Assembly (NCBI GenBank): GCA_038251425.1
Contig: JBBSBI010000009.1
Span: 1 to 64,000 of the forward strand
Direction: 5' to 3'
Length of the DNA: 64,000 nucleotides
Origin: JBBRRP01 sp038251425
GTDB taxonomy: Bacteria; Myxococcota_A; Polyangia; Polyangiales; Polyangiaceae
In this document: piece by piece, positions 51,058 to 59,909 of the stretch
Layout of the letters: each line of letters starts with the position of its first letter
Numbering within the stretch: the first letter of the stretch is position 1
Made by a program: the position numbers and the translations under genes
The notes under the pieces: generated by a model
Told to the model about the DNA's origin: nothing
Database searches by the model: none
The model's input: only the letters and a program-made list of their open reading frames with translations

Positions 51058-51573
51058 TTAGAACCGAGCGCGCTCGGAGACCTTCATGGCGCGATCGAGC
51101 GCTCCGCCTAGTTGTTTGGCAGTAGCAGGTTTTTGCAGGATCTCACTGAGCTTAGACCGAACGGCAGGCGTGAGCGTCTCGACCTTCCCGCTGTGAACCA
51201 CGCACACAAGATCGGGATCGACTGCGAGGGCGGCTATCACCAGCTCTTCTCCGTTCATCTCCGGCATTTCGAGATCCGTCAGCAAGACGCTGAAATCCTC
51301 GTTGCGAATTCGAGTGAGCGCGACCTTAGGGCTCAGCGTCGCGGCGACGATCCACTCGGGTCTATTCATCTCAACCACGCGTTTTAAGGCGCGGAGTACC
51401 AGCGGAGTGTCGTCCACAATTAAGATACGGGGCGACGCCGACGGGAGTCGAGTGCGGTGCTCGCCACTGCCCCTGAGGGGGCGGGAGTCGTCCGGAGGAG
51501 TGAGGCACACGGGCCACAGCTGAGCCATTCGGTGCTCTGTAGGCAAGTTGCTTGCCAACAAGAAAAGGCCCAT
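51058..51573 (-). CDS. Single-domain response regulator
   Basis: This 171-residue protein is a receiver domain after a roughly 45-residue N-terminal extension. Receiver features are RILIVDDTPLVLRALKRVVEM with the acidic pair, FSVLLTDLEMPEMNGEELV with the phospho-acceptor Asp, VVHSGKVETL, and the Lys of LQKPATAKQL. No output domain is present, so it probably works by protein contacts. The N-terminal extension is poorly protein-like, and an ATG at 51528 is a possible start. It ends 281 bp before the kinase gene start, with palindrome B between. Confidence 0.88.
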   Translation of the reverse strand: MGLFLLASNLPTEHRMAQLWPVCLTPPDDSRPLRGSGEHRTRLPSASPRILIVDDTPLVLRALKRVVEMNRPEWIVAATLSPKVALTRIRNEDFSVLLTDLEMPEMNGEELVIAALAVDPDLVCVVHSGKVETLTPAVRSKLSEILQKPATAKQLGGALDRAMKVSERARF

Positions 51574-51881
51574 CAGCGATTCTTGTTAATTTTCGATCCT
51601 GAGCAATAACGAGTAGTTGCCCAGCTAGCGCCAAGCACCGCGTTGGGGAGAAGTGCCCCGAGTGTGGCAAACCTTCCCGGAATTGCTAACAGGTTACCGG
51701 CCCGTTGTGGAGAAAGAGACAGCTATATTCTGAGGAGAACCTGCAGCTCTAGCGGCGTAGGGACACGTAGCGAACCGGCTGCAAGCGGGGCGTTCTTGCT
51801 CCCGTGTTCTCACGTTGAGGTCTCAAATGTCGGCTTTTCGCGGGCAAACGCCCTGGCCTGTTTGGTGCAGAGTTGTGGGTC
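51574..51881. other. Divergent intergenic region
   Basis: These 308 bases separate the response regulator (minus) from the ice-binding-type lipoprotein (plus) and should contain both promoters. Small frames here have no support. A GG-N10-GC pair (51855-51868) resembles a sigma-54 promoter but sits too close to the next start codon to be convincing. Confidence 0.4.
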
Positions 51882-52736
51882 ATGACGACCCATCGGCAGC
51901 TTCTGCTTTCTCTCGTGCCGCTCACCTCAGCGCTTCTCATGGGGTGCGGCGTTAACGATTCATCCGTCCTTTCGGGGAACGGAGGAGATACATCGAGCGA
52001 AATGGGCGAAACGCGAAGCTCCGGCGGCACACGAAGCTCCGTGGACGGTCAGGTTGCAGCAGGGCACGGGCCGTACTTGGGACCCAGCGTTGGACGGACT
52101 CAGACGTTTGCCGTGCTCTCTCTTCGCTCTATCACCGCGGTCAATATTGCCCGGGTCTGCGGTGGGCTTGGTGTAAGCGCTAGGGCGGTGTCCACGATAA
52201 CCGGTTTTAATGCACCCGCTTACAGCAAGTACGGAATCGATTCGCTCCCACCGAACGATCAACGCGCGATTTTGGCCCAGCAAGATGTCACTGCGCTCGT
52301 CGACAACATCGATCCGCGCGCCTGCGATGCTGATTACACAGATGTGGCCGGCGGGCTAACAGGTGATATTACACTTCATCCAGGCGTCACCTGCATGAAT
52401 AGTTTCAGCGCCGACGTCCTTCTCAACGGACACGTCTACCTCGACGCCGGTGGCGATCCCAATGCCTTCTTCATCATCCGAGGCAATCGAACGCTGAGGG
52501 TCGCGGACGGGGCCCAAGTGGTGCTGATGAATGGTGCCCAAGCCTGCGGTGTATTCTGGCGCATCAACCAACAGGTCACCATTGGTAAGGCCGTGAAGTT
52601 CTATGGAACTGTCATTTCTGGCACAGCCATCACCATGAACACCGGTTCGACACTGACGGGTCGTGCGCTTGCCCAAACTGAAGGGGTGCAACTCGACGGC
52701 AACACCATTGAAATCCCGACCGTGGGTTGCCAATAA
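51882..52736 (+). CDS. Ice-binding-like (DUF3494) lipoprotein
   Basis: This 284-residue protein starts at the ATG at 51882; a GTG at 51873 adds three residues. The signal LLLSLVPLTSALLMGCG has a lipobox. After a Ser/Gly-rich linker comes the DUF3494 fold: TFAVLSLRSITAVN, CGGLGVSARAVSTITGF, LTGDITLHPGVTCMNSFSADVLLNGHVYLDAGGDPNAFFIIRGNRTLRVADGAQVVLMNGAQACGVFWRINQQVTIGKAVKFYGTVISGTAITMNTGSTLTGRALA. This domain binds ice in cold-adapted microbes and also occurs in proteins with adhesive or unknown roles. Ice binding here is not proven. Confidence 0.88.
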   Translation: MTTHRQLLLSLVPLTSALLMGCGVNDSSVLSGNGGDTSSEMGETRSSGGTRSSVDGQVAAGHGPYLGPSVGRTQTFAVLSLRSITAVNIARVCGGLGVSARAVSTITGFNAPAYSKYGIDSLPPNDQRAILAQQDVTALVDNIDPRACDADYTDVAGGLTGDITLHPGVTCMNSFSADVLLNGHVYLDAGGDPNAFFIIRGNRTLRVADGAQVVLMNGAQACGVFWRINQQVTIGKAVKFYGTVISGTAITMNTGSTLTGRALAQTEGVQLDGNTIEIPTVGCQ

Positions 52737-52824
52737 ACCTGTGATCGCCCAAATGATGAAGATGGTGAAGCTGAATGTTGGTTTCGAGGGTGAGCCAGCC
52801 CTGCGACCAAACGCTGTCTAAGTT

Positions 52825-54282
52825 CTATTTCGCAAAGTTCCTGTTCGCGGTGCGACTCGTATGCTTGAAGACATTGTGCAGAACGCTGCGTGCCGCCCAG
52901 TAGCCGCACATACCGTGCACGCCACCGCCGGGCGGGGTCGATGAAGAGCAAAGAAATACATTTGAAAGCGCGGTCCGATAGGGATCCAATTGAGCGGTGG
53001 GTCGAAAGAACAGTTGTCCCAGGTTGGCAAGGCCACCGTTGATATCGCCGCCGACATAGTTGGCGTTGTAGCGTTCCATATCCATGGAATTTCGCTGACA
53101 ACGCGCTAAAATGATGTCTCTGAAGCCTGGCGCGGCCCGTTCGATTTCGCTTTCGATCGCGTCGGACATATCGACGGTGTCGTTGTGCGGAACATGGCAA
53201 TAAGCCCAAGCCGTATGGTAGCCAGCCGGGGCGCGACTTGAATCGAACAGACTTGGCTGAACGAACAGGACAAATGGACGTTCAGGGCGACTCCCGGAAT
53301 TGGCTGCCGCTGCCGCTTCCGCCATTCTTTCGAGGGGTCCGCCAATATGCACGGTGGCTGCCCGAGCGCATGCGGGATTTCGCCACGGAACGGGTGCGCG
53401 AAGGGCCCAATCCAGCTTGAACACCCCCGGACCGTATCTAAAGCGAGAAAGCTTAGCCGCGTATCGCGCGGGCAAGTGGTTGCCGAGGATGCGCAGGAGC
53501 TGCTTAGGAGTGACGTCAAACACGTAGGCGCGAGCTTCCGGTAGATCCTTTCGACTTCTGACCTCGCGATCGACTTGAAGCTCTCCCCCCGCTGCTTTTA
53601 GGCAGCTCACGAGCGCTTCGCAAATGGCGTGTGAGCCGCCGCGAGCGAGGGGCCAACCTACTGCGTGCCCAGCGATCGCCAGCACCAAACTAAACGAAGC
53701 TGTGGCCGCGGCATCCAAAGGAAGCATCGCGTGCGCTGCCATCCCAGCGAGCAGTGCGCTCGTTCGCGGATCACGAAAGCGCTGGGCTAGGCCCGTCATC
53801 GAGCGCAGAGCCGTCCAGCCGAAGCGAGCAAAAAGCCATGGGTTTGACGGGAAGTTGAGCGGACCGAGGATATCACGGGCCAAGCTCGAAAAGTCGTCCG
53901 AAAACGGTCGCATGAGCTGCTCGTACGCTTCCGCGTCGACGCCGAGCTGTGCAGAAGTCGCCTCCAACGAGCGTTCCAAGGTAACGACGGTTGCGTCGTC
54001 GAAGACGTGCGCGAGAGGCGCGGGAGATTCGATCCATCCTAGGCCGTAGCGATCCAGTTCGAGCTCCCGGAACGCGGGGGACGCGACTGCCAGCGGATGT
54101 ACCGTTGAGCACACGTCGTGAAGGAAACCTGGCAGCGTTAGTGCTTGTGAGCGCGTTCCACCGCCTGGGTGCGAATGCGCCTCCAAGACGAGCGTCCTCA
54201 AGCCCGCCCGAGCCAAGAAACAGCCGGCGGCAAGTCCATTCGGCCCTGAGCCGACAATCACGACGTCGTGGCGCTGCGGCAT
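52825..54282 (-). CDS. FAD-dependent oxidoreductase, phytoene-desaturase-like
   Basis: This 485-residue flavoprotein has an N-terminal Rossmann motif (VVIVGSGPNGLAAGCFLARAGLRTLVLEAHSHPGGGTRSQ). It is related to carotenoid desaturases and PYROXD2-type oxidoreductases. Further family segments are LPGFLHDVCSTVHPLA, GHAVGWPLARGGSHAICEALVSCLKAAGGEL and the C-terminal FAD loop FLCSSSTPPGGGVHGMCGYWAARSVL. The substrate is not evident. The SDR gene lies 4 bp upstream on the same strand, so the two form an oxidoreductase operon, possibly for a lipid or isoprenoid. Confidence 0.88.
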   Translation of the reverse strand: MPQRHDVVIVGSGPNGLAAGCFLARAGLRTLVLEAHSHPGGGTRSQALTLPGFLHDVCSTVHPLAVASPAFRELELDRYGLGWIESPAPLAHVFDDATVVTLERSLEATSAQLGVDAEAYEQLMRPFSDDFSSLARDILGPLNFPSNPWLFARFGWTALRSMTGLAQRFRDPRTSALLAGMAAHAMLPLDAAATASFSLVLAIAGHAVGWPLARGGSHAICEALVSCLKAAGGELQVDREVRSRKDLPEARAYVFDVTPKQLLRILGNHLPARYAAKLSRFRYGPGVFKLDWALRAPVPWRNPACARAATVHIGGPLERMAEAAAAANSGSRPERPFVLFVQPSLFDSSRAPAGYHTAWAYCHVPHNDTVDMSDAIESEIERAAPGFRDIILARCQRNSMDMERYNANYVGGDINGGLANLGQLFFRPTAQLDPYRTALSNVFLCSSSTPPGGGVHGMCGYWAARSVLHNVFKHTSRTANRNFAK

Positions 54283-54286
54283 GGGT

Positions 54287-55276
54287 TTATCTCGAAGGGC
54301 GGGGCGCGGGCCGCGTCAGGATGCGGACGAAACGAGTCGCAACCCAAGCCAATAAACCCACCATGCTGATCCTCGGCCGGCGATGTCCAGTTACCTCCGC
54401 GCGGCCCGGCATGGGGGCGTACAGACTGCCACTCGTCTTCGGCTCGGTCTGCTTTTCAAAGTGCCATTCGCTCAGCACTTGCAGGAGCACACGGTCAAAG
54501 AAGCTGGGGAATAGTCCGTGGAGCATCACGCCAAGCGCCGCAACGCGCGGCACGTGACGTTCCCGCCGCGGCCGTTTTGCCAAGTCCACAATGGCCCGGG
54601 CCACGGTAGAAGCTTCCTGTACCGGAGGCATCGCTCGAGCCTGAAGGCCGATGCGATTGGCAGCAGTTTCGAAGTGCGGGGTGTCAATAGCGTAAGGAAA
54701 CACGGAGCAAATCTGAATGCCCGGCTCGTCGGCAACGTCCGTGCGCAGAGCCTCCGAGAGGCCGCGCAGCCCAAACTTACTAATCACGTAGGACGGTACG
54801 AAGGGCTGTCCCACCTTGCTCAGGATAGACCCGACGTTGATCACGATTCCCGATCGCTGCCGCCTAAAAATGGGCAGCACGGCGCGCACGCAGAGCATCG
54901 CACCAAAAAGATTGGTTTCGATGACCCGTCGGTGATCCTCGAATGATCCCTGATCCAATCGAGCAAACAGTGTTACTCCGGCGTTGTTGATCCAAATATC
55001 TATCCGGCCAAAGCGCTCCATCGTTCGCTCCACCAAGAGCTGAACCTGCTGCTCCATCGTAACATCCGTCGTGATAGAGAGAGTGTGCTCTTCACCCCCG
55101 CAGAGGGCCGCTGTTTCGTGGAGAGCACTTTCTCGACGCGCCGCCAACACAACGAAGGCGCCCTGATTCACGAATTGGATCGCTGTTTCACGACCGAGCC
55201 CGCTCGAGGCTCCAGTGATGACGATGATCTTCCCGTGAAAGGCGCTGCACTCGGGGGGTTGGGTAGCAAGATGCAT
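54287..55276 (-). CDS. Short-chain dehydrogenase/reductase
   Basis: This 329-residue protein is a classical SDR. The cofactor motif TGASSGLGRE is at about residues 20-30 and NNAG at about 97-100. The catalytic Ser is in VINVGSILSKVG, and Tyr and Lys are in PSYVISKFGLRG (YxxxK). The C-terminal 80 residues extend past the usual fold, are basic and include a hydrophobic stretch (ISMVGLLAWVATRFV), so the enzyme may be membrane-associated. It is coupled to the FAD oxidoreductase gene with a 4-bp gap. The substrate is unknown. Confidence 0.9.
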   Translation of the reverse strand: MHLATQPPECSAFHGKIIVITGASSGLGRETAIQFVNQGAFVVLAARRESALHETAALCGGEEHTLSITTDVTMEQQVQLLVERTMERFGRIDIWINNAGVTLFARLDQGSFEDHRRVIETNLFGAMLCVRAVLPIFRRQRSGIVINVGSILSKVGQPFVPSYVISKFGLRGLSEALRTDVADEPGIQICSVFPYAIDTPHFETAANRIGLQARAMPPVQEASTVARAIVDLAKRPRRERHVPRVAALGVMLHGLFPSFFDRVLLQVLSEWHFEKQTEPKTSGSLYAPMPGRAEVTGHRRPRISMVGLLAWVATRFVRILTRPAPRPSR

Positions 55277-55340
55277 CGCATTCTCTTTATTGGGCGAAAA
55301 GGAGATTTCGCCGATGAGCTAACAAGAATAAGCGTTCGCC

Positions 55341-55378
55341 CAACACGCCGTCCCCGAACATTCCGGAACGGCGTATTG
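55341..55378 (-). terminator. Hairpin between the glycine-zipper and SDR genes
   Basis: CAACACGCCGT (55341-55351) pairs with ACGGCGTATTG (55368-55378) with one G-T-type mismatch. It lies 74 bases past the stop of the glycine-zipper gene on the minus strand. No T-run is present, so termination is only suggested. Confidence 0.35.
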
Positions 55379-55451
55379 GCGACGCATTAACTGGCTTGGA
55401 CGTTCGTCGGGTCTCTCTTGCTTCGACAACACATTCGTCCGGTTATTTCCA

Positions 55452-56003
55452 CTACGGTCGACGTTCGTCGGTATTGGGGTTCGGCACGGCGGCCTCGCCC
55501 GTCGCGCTGATGTCGTGAGCACCCTCGCGCTTGAACAGCTCTTCGGCCCGTTTTTGCGCTTCACTGGTCTCGACATGCACGGCCATTAGGATGTTGCCGC
55601 CGCGCAGCTTGCCTTCATACTTCTTGGCTTCGAGCTCGGGGATCCCAAGGCCAATCAACGCTCCGCCAATTCCACCGACTGCGGCTCCTGCGGCCGCTCC
55701 GCTGAGCGCCGCCATGAGCGGACCCGCGGCGATGAATGGCCCAAGTCCCGGAATAGCAAGAGCGCCAATGCCCGCCAAGAGGCCCAGGGTTCCGCCAATG
55801 ACGCCACCACCTGCGACGCCAGCCACGGCGCCTTCGGGCGCCTTGGTGTTATGCTCGTGAGCAAAGTCGCGTGTCCCACCCTTGTCGGGGAAAAGCACGG
55901 AGATATCGTTGTTGGCAAACCCCGCGCCTGTGAGCGCGGTGACTATCTTTTCGGCTTGAATGTGGCTTTCCACGATCGCGATAACGGTTTTGTTCTTGCT
56001 CAT
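55452..56003 (-). CDS. Glycine-zipper general stress protein (paralogue 2)
   Basis: This 183-residue protein is strongly similar to the protein at 29437-29985. Shared segments are DISVLFPDK.GTRDFA.E.NTKAPEGA, GGTLGLLAGIGALAIPG.GPFIAAGP and the tail KKYEGKLRGGNILMAVHVETSE. It has the same small alpha/beta start (KTVIAIVESHIQAEKIVTALTGAGF) and glycine-zipper centre, likely membrane-associated. AAGGTAGTTTCAT lies before the start codon. It follows the BON-domain lipoprotein gene by 13 bp, which suggests co-transcription. Confidence 0.85.
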   Translation of the reverse strand: MSKNKTVIAIVESHIQAEKIVTALTGAGFANNDISVLFPDKGGTRDFAHEHNTKAPEGAVAGVAGGGVIGGTLGLLAGIGALAIPGLGPFIAAGPLMAALSGAAAGAAVGGIGGALIGLGIPELEAKKYEGKLRGGNILMAVHVETSEAQKRAEELFKREGAHDISATGEAAVPNPNTDERRP

Positions 56004-56016
56004 ATGAAACTACCTT

Positions 56017-56646
56017 TCAATTCTTCACTTCGAGTTGGTTGTCGACTTGAGCGGCGCCTGCAAACTTGCGTGCCGCAGCTTCGATAGTGGCGCGTTCTCG
56101 CGCCGTGTTCACCGGACCGCGCAACGTGACCTTGCCATTGGAGGTGATAATTTTTACGTTTTTGGCGGTGAATGAGAGCGAGTCGTCGCCGATGACGGCT
56201 TGCCGAATTTGCTGAGTGATCTTCAGGTCAGTTTGGCCGTTTCCTTGGTCCATGGGAGTCAAGGCCGCGGCGTTGGCGTCGCGCTTGTTTTGCTTGGTGT
56301 TGTCAGGCTCGGTGCCACTCTTTCCCTTGTTGTCCGCGTTTGGTTGGGTTGCAGGGGCCGGATGATCCTGGGTCCTAGCGCCAGCCGCGACACTATGCGC
56401 CTCACTCGCCTCTGCGGGTTCGGTTCGGTTGGATCCGACCGGAACGCGGTTGCTCGGAGAGGCGGAGTCAGGACTGCGTCCCTCCATGGGCCGCGGGCCC
56501 GCGGAGGCTCCGTCCGAGGCTGGCGTCACTGCCGGGGCGGTTTCGGGCGTCGTGTCATTCCATGTCTTCCGCTGGTCTTCCGCTGGTCTGTTAGTAGCGC
56601 ACGCCGCTGCAACGAGGCAGAGGCACGCTCCCAAATAAAGTTTCAT
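56017..56646 (-). CDS. BON-domain lipoprotein
   Basis: This 209-residue protein starts at the ATG at 56646, with AGGAG upstream. It has a lipoprotein signal (MKLYLGACLCLVAAACATN). A roughly 110-residue low-complexity linker rich in Pro, Ala, Ser and Thr leads to a C-terminal BON domain: DLKITQQIRQAVIGDDSLSFTAKNVKIITSNGKVTLRGPVNTARERATIEAAARKFAGAAQVDNQLEV. BON domains bind phospholipid and help stabilise the outer membrane under osmotic stress (OsmY-like). It lies in the second stress cluster, 13 bp before the glycine-zipper gene. Confidence 0.9.
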   Translation of the reverse strand: MKLYLGACLCLVAAACATNRPAEDQRKTWNDTTPETAPAVTPASDGASAGPRPMEGRSPDSASPSNRVPVGSNRTEPAEASEAHSVAAGARTQDHPAPATQPNADNKGKSGTEPDNTKQNKRDANAAALTPMDQGNGQTDLKITQQIRQAVIGDDSLSFTAKNVKIITSNGKVTLRGPVNTARERATIEAAARKFAGAAQVDNQLEVKN

Positions 56647-56753
56647 GTTTATTTCTCCTGAGGTGGGTCGACGCATGTATGCGACGTACCACCTTCAGCA
56701 ATGTGCGTGCCAGCGTCGTGCACGCAGAGAACCGCCGACCGCGACATGCGTTG

Positions 56754-57395
56754 TTACCGCCGTGAGACCGCCGGCAAGTCGTCCAGCAAATCCTCTTCTG
56801 CATCCTCCGCGTCGTGATCCATGCCTCCATCGTCAGCAAACGGACTGTCTCGTAAAGTTCCGTTTTCGTCGGGAAACCTTGCGGATTCAACGGAGGCTTC
56901 GCTCATTAGGGATTCGTCTGGATCGTCGATCTCCGTGAGCCCGGCGTAATCCTCAGCATCTAAATCGTCCGATCCGCTTTCCGTCGCTCGCGAAAGGAAG
57001 GCGACACCCAATTGATCCGCCGTGAATGCGTCGAAATCGTCTCCCGACGTAGGTTTGTGGAGATGCGGATGTGGCCGAGCCGTCACCTGGTCCTGCACTA
57101 ACCCCAGCATCTCTCGTTGATAGGTACCTACTTGCCCCACCGTGTCATCCTGGGGTGCGGCGCCGTGGAATTCAGCTCGGGGAGGCCCCTCCGCGCGGCG
57201 GACTGGGTGGCGCCCTGTTTCGGGCGGTTCGGAATCTCCCTCCGCCTGCCGGGGCGATGGCGGGCTCATTGGATGATCAATCGCAGATATGCCGTTCGTA
57301 CGCTGGCGCTGCTTACGCGTGGCCAATAGCGCCATTGCCCCACCCAGGGCGGCGCCTGTTACCAGCAGGGTTTTCGATAGTTTTCTAGCGACCAT
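56754..57395 (-). CDS. Acidic protein with N-terminal membrane helix, unknown
   Basis: This 213-residue protein has one short hydrophobic segment near the start (KTLLVTGAALGGAMALLATRK) and a long hydrophilic remainder. The middle is Pro/Arg-rich and the C-terminal 90 residues are strongly acidic (DDLDAEDYAGLTEIDDPDESL, DHDAEDAEEDLLDDLPA). The N-terminus vaguely resembles YtxH-like proteins. It lies 107 bp upstream of the BON lipoprotein gene and may belong to the same stress cluster. No function can be assigned. Confidence 0.65.
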   Translation of the reverse strand: MVARKLSKTLLVTGAALGGAMALLATRKQRQRTNGISAIDHPMSPPSPRQAEGDSEPPETGRHPVRRAEGPPRAEFHGAAPQDDTVGQVGTYQREMLGLVQDQVTARPHPHLHKPTSGDDFDAFTADQLGVAFLSRATESGSDDLDAEDYAGLTEIDDPDESLMSEASVESARFPDENGTLRDSPFADDGGMDHDAEDAEEDLLDDLPAVSRR

Positions 57396-57457
57396 GGCTC
57401 AGCTCACTCTTTCTGAATTTGTCATGCTCGAGTCGCTGCAAGCTCCGGGCCGAAATG

Positions 57458-57709
57458 CTACAGCTGTGCACCTTCTAGCCAATGCGGATTCTTAACCGAG
57501 CCGTGGTATTTCGAGGCAGTCTTGAAGAGTTCGTGTTTGCCGTGTTTAGCGGCATTTTCCGTGCGAGCCAGTAAAGCCTCCCGCTCCTTTTGAGTCAGCG
57601 GCTTAAACGTGCGCGCTATCTTTAAATCTTGAACGAGCACTTCCGGCTTATCAATCCCCGTTATCACGACAGACGTGGGCAAGCTTAAGGTGATCAACGA
57701 CTCGGTGGC
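57458..57709 (-). pseudogene. C-terminal fragment of an aldo/keto reductase
   Basis: Eighty-three codons read ATESLITLSLPTSVVITGID, then KPEVLVQDLKIARTFKPLTQKE and GKHELFKTASKYHGSVKNPHWLEG. This matches the C-terminal end of the aldo/keto reductase family (LSLPVSTVITG..., ARTF.P.T, the ELYKT-type end). The N-terminal three-quarters, with the catalytic tetrad, is missing; two TAG codons lie directly upstream in frame. The fragment overlaps the 3' end of the exported-protein gene upstream, which suggests a deletion fused the two. Confidence 0.8.
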
Positions 57710-58416
57710 CTACTAGCCATCGTATTCGTCTTCGCCGTCATCTTCGGCATCATCGGGTTGGCGAAGCGGGCCTGATCGGGGTCTCCGGTCGTTGACATCT
57801 TCGTCTTTATCTTGAGCCCCGTCAGGTAGGGGTCCATCGTTCCGGCGAGCATTCCCTTGATGGCGTTGGCGTAATAGTCGCGCGCCTCGCCCACACTCTT
57901 GCGTCCTTCCGCGACGTCCGCAGCCAGATTGATCGCGAGGAAGTTCGCCGGCTCCTTATCGCACCTCGCGGAGAGCTCTCCCGCTGTGCGTTCCGCGACC
58001 ACGCTGCCATCGTAGCTGGCGAGCTCGTCGAACTTGTCGGCAGGCACCTCAAAGTCCACAAACTGTTGCAGCACATCCTTGTGCGGCATTGGGAACTGGT
58101 GTTGCACCTCTTCGCGGTGGAGCTGGATCCGCTTCCAGGGACCGCTCTTTCCCCAAACGAGCATCTCTGGCCCAACCATCTGCGGAGGGCCGTAGCTCGA
58201 GATTGTAACCGCCGCGATCTCTTTCGTGGTCTCGGGCCATCCGGTCATGTTCTGGTCGATCCAGGATTTGTGCTCCTGCATGGCCGATTGTGCCTTCATC
58301 TTCATTTCCTTCATTTTCGCCTTGTCCACCTCGACCGCCGGTGGGTGGCCTGCTGCGGCAAGCCCAACCGACCCAAGCAAAGATGCGCACGCGGCAAACG
58401 TCAGAAAAGTTTTCAT
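57694..58416 (-). CDS. Exported protein of unknown family
   Basis: This 240-residue protein has a signal peptide (TFLTFAACASLLGSVGLAAAGHP). GGGAGA precedes the ATG. The mature part is mostly helical and charged, with segments SAMQEHKSWIDQNMTGWPETTKEIAAVTISSYGPPQ, WGKSGPWKRIQLHREEVQHQFPMPHKDVLQQFVDFEVPADKFDELASYDGSVVAERTAGELSARCDKE and FLAINLAADVAEGRKSVGEARDYYANAI. I do not recognise the family. The last nine residues (MASRPPSR and stop) read through the start of the aldo/keto reductase fragment, so the native C-terminus may have been altered by the same deletion. Confidence 0.75.
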   Translation of the reverse strand: MKTFLTFAACASLLGSVGLAAAGHPPAVEVDKAKMKEMKMKAQSAMQEHKSWIDQNMTGWPETTKEIAAVTISSYGPPQMVGPEMLVWGKSGPWKRIQLHREEVQHQFPMPHKDVLQQFVDFEVPADKFDELASYDGSVVAERTAGELSARCDKEPANFLAINLAADVAEGRKSVGEARDYYANAIKGMLAGTMDPYLTGLKIKTKMSTTGDPDQARFANPMMPKMTAKTNTMASRPPSR

Positions 58417-58847
58417 GATTGTCTCCCTTTAATAATCGCCATGGAGCCAATTCCCCGAGACGCTGAAGGCGAGGGTCTTGCAACCCCCGAGCCATACGCA
58501 GCCGCGCTCGCCACCACTACAAGTTCGATTGCGTGTGTACCCCGCACGGTGCTTTCCGCCACACGATGGCTAATCCGTCTCCTGCTTGTGAAGCCTCCGC
58601 GACGGCGTGACTCAGCGAAGGTGATGTCGGGAAGATGGCTACCTCCATCCGGCTGGATCGGGATTACGCTGACTTGTACCGCTTGGTGGGAGTGCTCGCT
58701 GGGCGAAAAACCAGGCTAACGTCGCCGCTAGCCGCTGTGGTCGCAGAGGCGAGCGAGCATGCGCTGAGGAGTGCGAGCGGCATGAAATGGAGCACTGCAA
58801 AGCCTGCGCAAAGTGGCGTAGTGACCCCAGGTCGCGCGTTGTGGCCT
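58417..58847. other. Intergenic region, nothing recognised
   Basis: These 431 bases separate the exported-protein gene (start at 58416) from the end of the cytochrome gene, both on the minus strand. I see no convincing gene or structured element. The promoter of the exported-protein gene should lie at the left end. Confidence 0.4.
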
Positions 58848-59782
58848 TTATGCGCCGAGCACCTCAGCGTAGTCCGCCGCGAGCTTGTCGCCGACGACAC
58901 CAGCGGCAGTGTTCAGGAACGCCTTGCCTCCCGGGGTGAGCAGGTTCGTCATGTCGAAAAGCACGGTGTAGACCGTGTTCGAGAAGTGATCGAGCTTCTG
59001 CAGCTCGCCCCCGCTTCCCCAAGGAGCCGCGAGGTTTGTCGCGAACAGAGGGCTGTTGTGCATGGGGTTGCCATTACCGTCCACGGTGTCGTCGAACATA
59101 CCCACAGGGTAGTAATTTGGATTCGAGAAGTAAGCGTCGAAGTCCGCCTCGGTTGACGCTTTCGTCAAGCCCGCCCCAGAAGGTGCTCTGCCGATTGATT
59201 TACCGTCCGCACCTTTCAATTGCACCATCGGAAAGAGTGCACGCGTATTGGACGCCATGGCGAGAATGGCGCCGAGATTGATGGTGTGGACCGCTGGGCC
59301 GTCAATGCGCTTCCCAATGGAGCCCCCAGATGGAAGATCAAATCCTGATTTATCCGTTATCCCATGGCAAAGGGCGCAGGTCAGACCGATCTTGTCCGCA
59401 CCGGCGACATCGATGGTGCCATTGCCGTCTGAGTCCTTCGCCGCGACGCCGATAATAGCATTCGCGTTGAGGAGCATAACGGTAGTGGCGAAGCTGTTCA
59501 ACAGTGGGCCGGCGTCAGCTTGGCAGCCACGACGCCCGCCTTGAGCTTCACCGCGTCAGTCCAAAAGCCCTCATTCCCGAAGGTTTCGAAGCGAAAAACG
59601 TCTTTACCTTTGGTTGCATCTCCGTTCGTGTGCACGTTCGGATTATCGCCGCCAGGACCGTCAGAAGCTGGAATTGCTTCACCAGCCTTCTCCTTGCTGC
59701 AGTATGAAAGTCCGAGCGTCGCGGCGATCATCGCTACAGAGCTAAGGACGTTGCCGCGCATAAGTCGCTTGCTTATTTTCAT
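58848..59782 (-). pseudogene. Disrupted c-type cytochrome
   Basis: Two frames make up one gene. The first (59782 to about 59510) has a signal with lipobox-like LGLSYCSKE and the typical start of a cytochrome (GKDVFRFETFGNEGFWTDAVKLKAGVVAAKLTPA), then a TGA at 59498-59500. The second continues in another frame (LLNSFATTVMLLNANAIIGVAAKDSDGNGTIDV) with a CALCHG haem site. Relatives have a longer linker between these parts, so a small out-of-frame deletion near 59505-59520 is more likely than a single-base slip. The second part could only be made from an internal TTG. It is probably inactive. Confidence 0.7.
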
Positions 59783-59909
59783 ATGCCCACATGAGCAGGT
59801 TTCATGCCGGCTCGATTATTACAACTTTCACCGTCTGTCTAACTTTGAGAACAGCCAGCATGGCGTAGCGCCAATCCACACCTGGGGCGGCAGTGCACCA
59901 ACATTCGCT

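Noticed and set aside
51853..51869. Sigma-54-like promoter (GG-N10-GC) before the ice-binding-type lipoprotein
   Set aside because: Transcription would start about two bases before the ATG, leaving no room for a ribosome-binding site; only the two dinucleotides match well.
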